In this document: piece by piece, positions 1 to 7,686 of the stretch
Numbering within the stretch: position 1 is the stretch's first letter
How the letters are laid out: each line of letters opens with the position of its first letter
Origin: Companilactobacillus versmoldensis DSM 14857 = KCTC 3814
GTDB taxonomy: Bacteria > Bacillota > Bacilli > Lactobacillales > Lactobacillaceae
Direction of reading: 5' to 3'
Length of the DNA: 64,000 nt
Assembly (NCBI RefSeq): GCF_001434295.1
Contig: NZ_AZFA01000005.1
Coordinates: 62,001-126,000, forward strand
Notes under the pieces: generated by a model
What the model was told of the DNA's origin: nothing
Seen by the model: the letters and a program-made list of their open reading frames with translations, nothing else
The model's database searches: none
Program-made: the position numbers and the translations under genes

Positions 1-34
1 TTCATATTCATTTTACTAAGGAGAAAAGATACTG

Positions 35-811
35 TTGTCTGAAATCGCAACTAAAAAGCTCAGCTTTGCTTATGACCAGAAAAAAATAATTGATAACGTT
101 GACTTGAGCATCAGTGACGGACAAATCTTAGTCATCCTGGGACCCAACGGAATCGGCAAGAGCACCTTGTTGTCATGCCTAAGTGGTTTGCACAAATCAT
201 ACTCCGGAAGTATTCAATTGGGTGATCAGGAATTACGAACGATCCCCAAAAAAGTTTTGTCCCATCACGTGGCCTTAGTCAGCCAAGGTGTGAACGTCAA
301 AAGTAGTCTCAAGTTAACGGATTATTTGTTGCTCGGGCGCAGTGCTTTTCATTCGATCTTCAGTCAGCCGAACCAAAATGACCAACTCCAGGTGGATCGA
401 GTTTTGACGCAGATTGGTCTAGAAGATTATCGTGACATCAGTTTGCAGGATATGTCCGGTGGCCAAAAGCAATTGGCTCAAATCGGTCGAGCTTTGGTAC
501 AGGAACCACAGCTTTTGATCATGGATGAGCCGACTTCAGCTTTAGATTATAAAAATCAAATTTTAGTTTTAAAATTAATAAAAGCCCTTTCAGATAATAA
601 TATTTCCATTATAATAAGTACACATGATCCAAATCAGGCGATGATGGTAGGTGACCTCGTTGGCCTGTTGATTGACAATCAGACTTATATCCAGGGGAGT
701 ACTGAGGAAATACTGACTGAAAAATATTTGTCTGACTTGTATAAAACACCGATCGTATCGACGTATAACCAACAATTACATCGGAATATTTTTGGGACGA
801 GGATGGATTAA
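35..811 (+). CDS. ABC transporter ATP-binding protein, FecE/BtuD/MolC type
   Basis: This is the cytoplasmic ATPase of a metal-chelate or oxyanion importer. Visible motifs are Walker A GPNGIGKST near residue 37, signature MSGGQKQLAQIGRAL near 140 and Walker B LLIMDEPTSALD near 160, with the switch His in STHDP. The 258-residue length is normal for the class. It starts at TTG, chosen because AAGGAG lies about 11 bases upstream at 18-23. It is followed after 2 bases by its binding protein; the permease is expected upstream, outside the window. Family membership covers ferric siderophore, haem, B12 and MolBCA-type molybdate importers. The downstream molybdopterin and nitrate genes make molybdate or iron the likely cargo, which is inference. 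Confidence 0.85.
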   Translation: MSEIATKKLSFAYDQKKIIDNVDLSISDGQILVILGPNGIGKSTLLSCLSGLHKSYSGSIQLGDQELRTIPKKVLSHHVALVSQGVNVKSSLKLTDYLLLGRSAFHSIFSQPNQNDQLQVDRVLTQIGLEDYRDISLQDMSGGQKQLAQIGRALVQEPQLLIMDEPTSALDYKNQILVLKLIKALSDNNISIIISTHDPNQAMMVGDLVGLLIDNQTYIQGSTEEILTEKYLSDLYKTPIVSTYNQQLHRNIFGTRMD

Positions 812-813
812 TT

Positions 814-1863
814 ATGAAGAATAAAAAAGCACTGTTGGTAACGCTACTGGCTTTAGTTATGGGAGTTTTCATTGTAAGTATCCAACAAACACAACCAGAG
901 ACAGTTTTTGCCGCGTCGACTAGAACGGTCAAAGATAATAATGGTAAAAAAGTTAAAATACCAAAGAAGGTCAAGCGAGTCGCTGACTTATGGCATGCTA
1001 ACAACCCAATCTTGTTGATGGTCGGTGGTGAAGATAAACTGGTTGCCACGACTAAATTGACGCATGACAATAAATTATTGACCAAACTTTATCCTTCGGT
1101 CAAAAAATCGGCGGTGCCATTCAATAGTGACAGTGTTAATACTGAAGAATTGTTAGCTCAAAAGCCTGATGTAGTCATCAGCGCTGACAAAGCTGAGACG
1201 GAAACTATCCGTAAAACGGGAGTCCCTGTCGTCAATTCAATGTTCCAAAATTTCTCAGGATTGCAGAAAACGGTTACATTAACTGGTAAGATAGTAGGAG
1301 GCAAAGCCAATAAACAAGCTAAGGCCTACAATTCTCAACTCGAGGATGACCTTTACGAAGTTAAGAACCGGACGAAAGGTGCCGGTGTACCAAGTGTTTT
1401 GCATATCGTCAACAAAAATGATCTAACTAAAGTCGATGGACGCAAGACAATCGTCGATCAGTGGATCAAAACTGCTGGTGGTAAAAATGCTATCAAGACT
1501 AAAGGTAATATGATCGATGTTTCAGCTGAGGAGATCATTAAAGCTAATCCCGACATTATTATTGTTGGTAATACAACGAGTAAAAAAGCTTTGAAGGCTT
1601 TGAAGAAAGATTCACGTTTCAAGTCACTCAAAGCGGTCAAGAATAAAAAGGTTTATGGTAATCCAACTGGTATCTTCCAATGGGATCGTTATAGTGCTGA
1701 AGAAGACTTGCAGTTGTGGTGGGCTGCAAAGAAGATCCATCCTGAAGAAATGAAGGATGTTAACTTAACTAATAAGGTTAAGAACTTCTATCAAGCTTTT
1801 TACGACCATAAATTTACTACCAAACAAGTTCATAAGATTTTGAAGGGGGAGATCATCAAATGA
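814..1863 (+). CDS. ABC transporter substrate-binding protein, FecB/TroA-like fold (metal chelate or molybdate)
   Basis: This is an extracellular binding protein for the ATPase just upstream. An N-terminal Lys-rich signal with a hydrophobic core (about residues 5-33, ending FAAS) leads into two Rossmann-like lobes typical of periplasmic-binding type III proteins (VADLWHANNPILLMVGG near 55, KPDVVISAD near 116, KANPDIIIVG near 243). The C-terminal segment IFQWDRYSAEEDLQLWWAAK near 286 resembles the W-D-R-x-x-x-E-E-x-L-Q segment of MolA- and FecB-like proteins. No lipobox Cys is seen, so it may be held by an uncleaved signal anchor. The gene overlaps moaE by 4 bases (ATGA), which ties the transporter to molybdenum cofactor synthesis. 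The ligand is not determined by the sequence. Confidence 0.8.
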   Translation: MKNKKALLVTLLALVMGVFIVSIQQTQPETVFAASTRTVKDNNGKKVKIPKKVKRVADLWHANNPILLMVGGEDKLVATTKLTHDNKLLTKLYPSVKKSAVPFNSDSVNTEELLAQKPDVVISADKAETETIRKTGVPVVNSMFQNFSGLQKTVTLTGKIVGGKANKQAKAYNSQLEDDLYEVKNRTKGAGVPSVLHIVNKNDLTKVDGRKTIVDQWIKTAGGKNAIKTKGNMIDVSAEEIIKANPDIIIVGNTTSKKALKALKKDSRFKSLKAVKNKKVYGNPTGIFQWDRYSAEEDLQLWWAAKKIHPEEMKDVNLTNKVKNFYQAFYDHKFTTKQVHKILKGEIIK

Positions 1864-2267
1864 GTTTGATCAAAATAGTCGATAAACCGATTGATGTTGA
1901 TTCTCTGACAAAAAGTCTGATCCACAATGAATATGGTGGTATCGACACCTTTTTAGGCACTGTTCGCCAATATACAGGTGAAATTGAGACAGAGAAAATC
2001 GAGTATTCCACCTATAAAATGATGGCTGAAAAGGAAATGCAAAAATTAGCAGATTCCGTTTTAGCCCAAGGGATGGATGTTGTGATGGTCCATCGTGTGG
2101 GTGAATTGCAGTTAGGTGATGTGGCAGTCTTTATTGGTGTCGCCGCTCCGCATCGAGCGGAGGCTTTCGAAAATTGTCAGATGCTGATCGACCGTTTGAA
2201 AAAAACGGTCCCGATTTGGAAGAAAGAGTATGATAAAGACAAAATACGTTGGGGAGGTCTTGAATAA
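1860..2267 (+). CDS. moaE: Molybdopterin synthase catalytic subunit MoaE
   Basis: MoaE is the large subunit of molybdopterin synthase, which puts two sulfurs from MoaD thiocarboxylate onto precursor Z (cyclic pyranopterin monophosphate) in the cytoplasm. The 135 residues show the family pattern: GGIDTFLGTVR near 27, EYSTYKMMAEKEM near 49, VHRVGELQLGDVAVFIGVAAPHR near 78-100 and the C-terminal VPIWKKEYDKDKIRWGG with conserved lysines. It starts inside the stop of the binding protein gene (ATGA) and overlaps moaD, so it is translationally coupled. The other moa/moe/mob genes and the nitrate reductase are presumably upstream of the window. Confidence 0.93.
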   Translation: MSLIKIVDKPIDVDSLTKSLIHNEYGGIDTFLGTVRQYTGEIETEKIEYSTYKMMAEKEMQKLADSVLAQGMDVVMVHRVGELQLGDVAVFIGVAAPHRAEAFENCQMLIDRLKKTVPIWKKEYDKDKIRWGGLE

Positions 2268-2506
2268 TGAAGGTTAAATTATTTTCTGTGTTAGCTGAAA
2301 AGATTGGTCCGACTGTCGATTTGTCATTGCCAGATCAGTTTAAGGCACAGGACGTTTTGGAGCAGATCAAGGAGTTGCACCCTGATTATGCTGATGTCTT
2401 GGATCAATCATTGGTGGCTGTTAATGAGGAATACGCCAATGAGGATAAGATCGACTTAACGTCAGTTGATGAAATTGCAATTATTCCACCAGTTAGTGGT
2501 GGTTAG
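2267..2506 (+). CDS. moaD: Molybdopterin synthase sulfur carrier subunit MoaD
   Basis: MoaD is the small ubiquitin-like sulfur carrier of molybdopterin synthase. The 79-residue protein has the beta-grasp pattern and ends in the diagnostic PPVSGG. The terminal Gly-Gly is adenylated by MoeB and converted to a thiocarboxylate before docking into MoaE. The ATG overlaps the moaE stop (TAATG), so the two subunits are made in a coupled way. Confidence 0.93.
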   Translation: MKVKLFSVLAEKIGPTVDLSLPDQFKAQDVLEQIKELHPDYADVLDQSLVAVNEEYANEDKIDLTSVDEIAIIPPVSGG

Positions 2507-2532
2507 AATCAAGTACTAAGAGGAACTAAATA

Positions 2533-3720
2533 ATGGGGGTCTGTAAAATGGAAAGTAAAGGTAAATCATATCTTGCCTTAACAATGGGAACATTATCAAT
2601 GATGATATGTTTCATGGTTTGGTTATGTTTGGCGCCATTAATAGATGTCATTTTAAAGAATGCTGGAGTCCAAGTTACTGAATTTCAACGGACATTTTTA
2701 CTAGCTACGCCAATTTTATTAGGTTCAATAATGAGAATCCCGATGGGTATCTTGTCAGATAGATGGGGCGGTAAGAAAACTTATATCGTCTTGATGTTGT
2801 TCTTGATTATTCCTGTTTTGATGATGCCAAGAGTACATTCATATGGAATGTTGATCTTCACCGCATTGTTACTAGGAATGGCCGGAACATCATTTGCTGT
2901 TGGTGTTTCTTATGTCACTGAGTTTTTCCCACCCGAAAAACAAGGTTTAGTCTTAGGAATCGCTAGTGTTGGTAACATCGGTACGTCTTTTTCAGCCTTC
3001 TTCCTACCACGTTTCGTTAAAACAATGAGTTTGAATGGTATTTTCTATTTGTTAGTAGTCTTGTTGTTGATCTTTGTAGTTTTGATGTTGTTCTGTCCTG
3101 AATCTAAAACTAATAAGGAAGCTACTTTAGGAAAATCACTTTCAGTTGCTAAAGAAAGCGATACTTGGTATTTAGCACTCTTCTATTTCCTAACATTCGG
3201 TTTGTTCATGTCAATGAGTAACTTGTTGCCAACGTTTATGACTAAGTTATTCTCACAGTCATTAGTCGAAGCAGGTATCTGGGCCGCAGTTTTTGCTGTC
3301 ATCGGTACCTTGTTGCGTCCACTAGGTGGGTACTTGTCTGATAAGATCCGTCCAATGACTTTATTGAGATACGACTTTATTGCTTTGATCGTGGTGGCTA
3401 TCATTTTGGGTATCTTCTTGGAAACTCAAGGTGTCTTTGTCACAATCATTGTTTTACTAGCCATTTTAGTTGGTTTAGGAAACGGAATTATTTTCAAGAT
3501 GGTTCCTTTCGTTTCATCCGGAAATACTGGTGCCGTTACTGGATTCGTTGGTGCCATGGGTGGACTAGGTGGATATTTCCCACCCGTTATCCTTGGATTC
3601 ATCAAAGAAGCAACTGGAGGTTATCAAGTAGGTATTTACTTGATAGCGCTAGTGGGTATCATTTGTTTGATTCTTCTTCAAAGAAAATATATTTCTGGTG
3701 CACACAAGATCGTTAAATAA
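2533..3720 (+). CDS. narK: Nitrate/nitrite transporter, NarK family MFS
   Basis: This is a 12-helix major facilitator of the nitrate/nitrite porter family, in the cytoplasmic membrane, carrying nitrate in and/or nitrite out. Support comes from the family segments LLGSIMRIPMGILSDRWGG (about 72-90), LLRPLGGYLSDK (about 258) and the Gly-rich nitrate signature GFVGAMGGLGGYFPP near 338. Start at 2533 follows AGAGGAA at 2518; a second ATG at 2548 behind GGGGG is also possible. It sits directly after moaE-moaD. This indicates a respiratory or co-respiratory nitrate reductase cluster, as known in plantarum-type lactobacilli. No terminator separates it from the next gene. Confidence 0.9.
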   Translation: MGVCKMESKGKSYLALTMGTLSMMICFMVWLCLAPLIDVILKNAGVQVTEFQRTFLLATPILLGSIMRIPMGILSDRWGGKKTYIVLMLFLIIPVLMMPRVHSYGMLIFTALLLGMAGTSFAVGVSYVTEFFPPEKQGLVLGIASVGNIGTSFSAFFLPRFVKTMSLNGIFYLLVVLLLIFVVLMLFCPESKTNKEATLGKSLSVAKESDTWYLALFYFLTFGLFMSMSNLLPTFMTKLFSQSLVEAGIWAAVFAVIGTLLRPLGGYLSDKIRPMTLLRYDFIALIVVAIILGIFLETQGVFVTIIVLLAILVGLGNGIIFKMVPFVSSGNTGAVTGFVGAMGGLGGYFPPVILGFIKEATGGYQVGIYLIALVGIICLILLQRKYISGAHKIVK

Positions 3721-3733
3721 GCGAGGTTTTATT

Positions 3734-4054
3734 ATGGATGAAGAAGCAAAAAAAGAAAAAGTAAATGAAATAACTGATGCCTTAGAAGCAGTTATTGATC
3801 CAGAATTAGGGATCGATATCGTCAATCTAGGTTTGATCTATGGGATCGATATTGAGGACACTAAATGCACCGTTACCATGACCTTAACTACTATGGGCTG
3901 TCCATTAAGTGACATGATCAATAACGATATTCATCAAGCCGTTGAATCAGTTGACGGTATAGACAGTTGCGACATCAACTTAGTTTGGTACCCAATTTGG
4001 GATATGAGTAAGATGAGTCGTTTCGCTAAGATTGCCTTAGGAATTCATGGATAA
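3734..4054 (+). CDS. MIP18/SufT-like metal-sulfur cluster assembly protein (DUF59)
   Basis: This 106-residue cytoplasmic protein is of the DUF59 (PaaD/SufT/MIP18) family, linked to iron-sulfur cluster maturation. It shows DALEAVIDPELGIDIVNLGL near 10-30 and TLTTMGCPLSDMI near 58 with the family's conserved Cys. An ATG 36 bases further upstream is in frame, but 3734 follows a GAGG at 3723 and gives the normal family N-terminus. It lies in the nitrate block just before DUF1858 and hemerythrin genes. The likely role is loading or repairing the Fe-S clusters of nitrate reductase or of MoaA (inference). Confidence 0.85.
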   Translation: MDEEAKKEKVNEITDALEAVIDPELGIDIVNLGLIYGIDIEDTKCTVTMTLTTMGCPLSDMINNDIHQAVESVDGIDSCDINLVWYPIWDMSKMSRFAKIALGIHG

Positions 4055-4078
4055 CTTTTTTTAAGAGGAGAATCACTT

Positions 4079-4318
4079 ATGAGTCAAAAAGTTATCGATT
4101 TTGAAGTGCCGATCCATCAATTGGCACAAGAGTATCCCGATTTTGTAGATATCATGTATTCGATTGGCTTTACTAAAATTAAAGTTCCCGGAATGCTGAA
4201 TACAGTCGGGAAAATCATTAATTTGAAAAAAGGATCAAAAGCCATGGGAATACCACAAGATAAAATTGCCCAGGCCTTTGAAGAGAGGGGCTACGAGCTG
4301 AAAAATTATGACCAATAA
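4079..4318 (+). CDS. DUF1858 small domain protein
   Basis: This is a 79-residue stand-alone DUF1858 protein. This domain is related in size and context to the N-terminal DUF542 of ScdA/RIC iron-sulfur repair proteins. It shows the pattern QLAQEYPDFVDIMYSIGF followed by VGKIINLKKGSKAMGI. No cysteine is present, so unlike the usual DUF542 it lacks an obvious metal or redox site. It has a strong AAGAGGAG site and overlaps the DUF438/hemerythrin gene by 11 bases, so the two are probably produced together. Function is not established. Confidence 0.75.
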   Translation: MSQKVIDFEVPIHQLAQEYPDFVDIMYSIGFTKIKVPGMLNTVGKIINLKKGSKAMGIPQDKIAQAFEERGYELKNYDQ

Positions 4319-5810
4319 AACGTTAACTAGTGTTCAAAGACAAAAGAAGATCGTTGAGATCTTAAATTTTCTCCACGAAGGTGGAGATTTTGATAAAGCC
4401 AAAAAAATGTTCGATGAATCATTTTCCAGCGTCGACGTCTCTGAGATCACCTCAGCTGAACGTGAACTGATCTCTAGCGGATTGAATCCGATGGAGATCC
4501 AAAATCTTTGCAACGTTCACGCCGCCGTTTTTAAGGGATCGATCACCGGTAACGAAAGTACACCAGCTTTTGAAAAACCGGGCCATCCAGTTGCTACCAT
4601 GAAATTGGAAAATCTCGTCATGTCATCGCTGATCAATGATGAGTTACTACCATGTCTCAAAAAATGGCAACAAAATGGTAAAAATGAAGAATATCTCGAA
4701 CGCATGCAAAAAGCGCTGAAAGATTTAATGACGATCGACAAACATTACAGCCGTAAGGAAAATAATATTTTCCCATTAATGGACAAATACGGTATCACGG
4801 CTCCGCCAAAAGTTATGTGGGGAGTCGATGATGAAATTCGTGGCTGGATCAAGGACGCCTATAAAATGGTAACTAGTGATCCTGTTCCCGACAAATATAA
4901 AGTCGAGGCCGCAATCGAAAAAGCCTGCAAAGAGGTTCTGGAAATGATCTTCAAAGAAGAAGAGATCATGATCCCGATGCTCGATGAGGTTGCTACGCCA
5001 GAAGATTGGTATATGGCCGAACAAGACGAAAAAGATATTGGTTACACCTTGATCGCCCAACCACTACCTTGGAAACCAACTGATAAAGAATTAGCCGAAG
5101 GCAAAAAGAAGAAAAACCCTAAAATTGCTGACGAGTTGAATAAGATGGCCCAAGGATTAGCTGACGCCGATGGTCTTGAAGCTAAAGATCATCATCGTGA
5201 GAAGAAACAAATTCCAATCGTCGATGTCACACCTAGCTTGCAACCAAAGGAAAAACCAGCACCTAAGCCAGCCAAGGAACATATGTCGATGCACGAAAAA
5301 ATTCGCCAACGTTCCGAACACAAGCTTGATCCAGTCAAGACTGGCCTTGAGTTACCAAGTGATGAGATCAACGTCCGTTTTGAAACAGGACGCCTAAATC
5401 TCGACGAATTGACCGCTTTGTTCAACATTTTGCCAGTCGATCTAACTTTCGTTGATGCGACTGACCACGTCAAATGGTTCTCGAATTCACCTAATCGAGT
5501 TTTCCCGAGAACCAAAGTCGTAATTGGACGAGCTGTCGTCAATTGCCATCCACCCAAGAGTGTCGACAAAGTACTCGAGATCCTCAAGGAATTTCATGAA
5601 GGAACATCTGATTCCAATGAATTTTGGATCAACCTCCATGGGAAAACTTTCGTTTACATCCGCTACTATGCTCTACGGGATGAAGACGGACATTACCTAG
5701 GATGCCTTGAAGTATCACAGGATGTTACCCATATCCGGGCCCTTGATGGTGAGAAACGTTTACTAGAACAAAAAACAAAAGCTAAAGAGGCTCCTGAAAC
5801 TGAAAAATAG
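4308..5810 (+). CDS. DUF438 - hemerythrin - PAS domain protein
   Basis: This is a 500-residue cytoplasmic protein with three parts. Residues 10-80 are DUF438. Residues 90-230 are a helical hemerythrin-like (HHE) domain with H-x-x-x-E-type residues in KHYSRKENNIFPLM near 144 and KEEEIMIPMLDE near 216. Residues 355-485 are a PAS-like domain (LTFVDATDHVKWFSN near 378, LGCLEVSQDVTHIRAL near 465). A charged Lys/Pro linker lies near 280-330. Hemerythrin domains bind di-iron and sense O2 or NO or donate iron. Next to DUF1858 and SufT-like genes, a role in nitrosative stress or cluster repair during nitrate reduction is plausible but unproven. The stop codon lies inside the terminator hairpin. Confidence 0.82.
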   Translation: MTNKTLTSVQRQKKIVEILNFLHEGGDFDKAKKMFDESFSSVDVSEITSAERELISSGLNPMEIQNLCNVHAAVFKGSITGNESTPAFEKPGHPVATMKLENLVMSSLINDELLPCLKKWQQNGKNEEYLERMQKALKDLMTIDKHYSRKENNIFPLMDKYGITAPPKVMWGVDDEIRGWIKDAYKMVTSDPVPDKYKVEAAIEKACKEVLEMIFKEEEIMIPMLDEVATPEDWYMAEQDEKDIGYTLIAQPLPWKPTDKELAEGKKKKNPKIADELNKMAQGLADADGLEAKDHHREKKQIPIVDVTPSLQPKEKPAPKPAKEHMSMHEKIRQRSEHKLDPVKTGLELPSDEINVRFETGRLNLDELTALFNILPVDLTFVDATDHVKWFSNSPNRVFPRTKVVIGRAVVNCHPPKSVDKVLEILKEFHEGTSDSNEFWINLHGKTFVYIRYYALRDEDGHYLGCLEVSQDVTHIRALDGEKRLLEQKTKAKEAPETEK

Positions 5811-5826
5811 TTTCAGGAGTTTTTTC
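5791..5826 (+). terminator. Rho-independent terminator overlapping the DUF438 gene stop
   Basis: A perfect 10-bp stem (CTCCTGAAAC at 5791-5800, GTTTCAGGAG at 5810-5819) is followed by a run of T. It closes the nitrate/molybdenum block; the stop codon at 5808-5810 is at the edge of its loop. Confidence 0.9.
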
Positions 5827-5858
5827 TTTGGCAAATTCGAAATTCCTAAGCGATTAGA

Positions 5859-5889
5859 TTGACTTACACTACGCTCGAAGGTGTAAAGT
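5859..5889 (+). promoter_or_regulatory. MerR-type promoter with 19-bp spacer and internal dyad
   Basis: TTGACT (5859-5864) and TAAAGT (5884-5889) are separated by 19 bp, longer than the usual 17. The spacer contains TTACAC (5864-5869) and GTGTAA (5881-5886), a perfect 6-bp inverted repeat. This spacing plus dyad is the hallmark of promoters twisted by MerR-family activators. It drives the ABC exporter pair. No merR gene is in the window, so the activator is encoded elsewhere. Confidence 0.6.
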
Positions 5890-5925
5890 GTTTCAGTCAA
5901 TAAAAATATTAATAGGTGAATTATT

Positions 5926-7686
5926 ATGGGGATTTTCTCTCGACTCAATTGGTTTTTTAAACAAAGATGGGAACAATACTCGTTTGGTGTCTTAGCTCTT
6001 ATCTTAGTGGCGATTTGTAATATAATCCCACCTAAGATCGTCGGTAATATCGTAGATGCCGTCAACAAACAGACGATGAGTTTCAGTTATTTAACATTAA
6101 ATATGGCGGTTCTTTTATTAGCTGCAGTAGCAGGCTATTTTCTGAGATTTTTATGGCAGAAAATGATCTACGGCAGTTCTTTTGTCTTGGAACGAGATTT
6201 AAGAAGTCAGCTATATACACATTTTATGGAAATGGATTCGACTTTCTATCAAAAATGGCGAACAGGGGATTTAATGGCCCATGCCACTAATGATATCGAT
6301 GCTGTCCGTGAAGTAGCTGGGGCTGGTATTTTGACCCTGGCGGACTCACTGATCACTGGCCTATCGATGATCGTCGCCATGGGGATGTTCATCAGTTGGA
6401 AGTTAACGATCCTAGCAATTTTTCCACTGATTTTATTAGCCATCATGGCTAATGTCCTCGGCAATAAGATCCACAATGCCTTTTTGAAATCGCAAGGCGA
6501 GTTTTCCAATATCAATAACAAAACCCAAGAAAGTGTCGTCGGGATCAAAGTCCTGAAAGCCTTGGGCCAGGAAAAAGAAGATCAAGTAGATTTTGACCGC
6601 TATGTCGATGGCAATATCAAAGCTAACAAGCGTTCATATCGATTGGATGCTTTGTTCAATCCCTTGACCACGCTGATCATGGGACTGTCTTACGTAATAA
6701 CTATCATAATTGGTGGCTTAGCCGTCATTCATCAACAAATGACTATCGGACAATTAGTTTCCTTCATTACATATCTAGCCGAATTGACTTGGCCAATGTT
6801 TGCCGTTGGCAGCCTGTTCAATATCTTGGAACGTGGTGCCGCCAGTTACGACCGGATCACTGATTTGTTGAATGAAAAATCATCACTGGTCCAACCGAAA
6901 AAAGCTATCACCCCAGTCGACAACGGTAATATTGATTTTGAAGTCAGTAAATTCAATTATCCTGACGATCCAGCCCCAGCCATCAATAACGTTTCTTTTA
7001 AATTAGGACAGGGTCAGACTTTAGGTATCGTGGGACCGACCGGTGGTGGGAAATCGACTATCATCAACCTGTTGATGCGTGACTTTGATCTTTATCAAGG
7101 GTCGATATCCGTTGGTGGGAATGATATTCGTGATTACAACATCAATAAGTACCTTGATAAGATCGGCTATGTTCCACAAACTAACTTCTTGTTTTCGACG
7201 GATGTCCGTGACAACGTGCGTTTCGCTAATATTGATGCTAGTCAACAGCAAGTTGAAAAAGCCGCCCACATTGCTGATTTAGCCAAAGATATTAACAATA
7301 TGCCTGAAGGTTACGATACTGAAGTCGGTGAATTAGGTGTCTCTTTGTCAGGTGGTCAAAAACAACGACTAGCTATCGCTAGAGCTGTCTTGAGTGACCC
7401 CAAATTACTGATCTTGGATGATTCTTTATCAGCTGTTGATGCTAAGACTGAAAAAAATATCGAACAACGGATCGCCAGTGACCGTCAAAATGGAACGACC
7501 ATTATCGCCGCCAGTCGACTGAGTTCAGTCGAACACGCAGACGAGATCATCGTCGTCGATCACGGGACGATCATCGAAAAAGGTACTCACTCGGAATTAT
7601 TAGAGAATAAAGGTTGGTATCACGATACCTTTAATTTACAGGAAAAGAATGCTGCCATTGAGGGGAGGTTGAAGCAACGTGGATAA
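5926..7686 (+). CDS. Heterodimeric ABC exporter half-transporter (multidrug type), subunit with degenerate Walker B
   Basis: This is a 586-residue half transporter: six-helix type I exporter domain (about 1-320), then an ATPase domain. It has Walker A GPTGGGKST near 370, an intact signature LSGGQKQRLAIARA near 475 and Walker B LLILDDSLSAVD near 498. The catalytic Glu is replaced by Asp (LDD), as in the degenerate half of LmrCD/YheIH-type heterodimers. It overlaps the second half transporter by 8 bases. A family role in drug, peptide or lipid export across the cytoplasmic membrane is known; the substrate here is unknown. Expression is likely from the MerR-type promoter upstream. Confidence 0.85.
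   Translation: MGIFSRLNWFFKQRWEQYSFGVLALILVAICNIIPPKIVGNIVDAVNKQTMSFSYLTLNMAVLLLAAVAGYFLRFLWQKMIYGSSFVLERDLRSQLYTHFMEMDSTFYQKWRTGDLMAHATNDIDAVREVAGAGILTLADSLITGLSMIVAMGMFISWKLTILAIFPLILLAIMANVLGNKIHNAFLKSQGEFSNINNKTQESVVGIKVLKALGQEKEDQVDFDRYVDGNIKANKRSYRLDALFNPLTTLIMGLSYVITIIIGGLAVIHQQMTIGQLVSFITYLAELTWPMFAVGSLFNILERGAASYDRITDLLNEKSSLVQPKKAITPVDNGNIDFEVSKFNYPDDPAPAINNVSFKLGQGQTLGIVGPTGGGKSTIINLLMRDFDLYQGSISVGGNDIRDYNINKYLDKIGYVPQTNFLFSTDVRDNVRFANIDASQQQVEKAAHIADLAKDINNMPEGYDTEVGELGVSLSGGQKQRLAIARAVLSDPKLLILDDSLSAVDAKTEKNIEQRIASDRQNGTTIIAASRLSSVEHADEIIVVDHGTIIEKGTHSELLENKGWYHDTFNLQEKNAAIEGRLKQRG

Noticed and set aside
609-1085. Long minus-strand frame opposite the ABC ATPase and binding protein genes
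   Set aside because: No ribosome site or recognisable protein; it shadows two well supported genes.
5192-5587. 131-codon minus-strand frame inside the DUF438-hemerythrin gene
   Set aside because: Shadow of a strongly supported gene; no family pattern.
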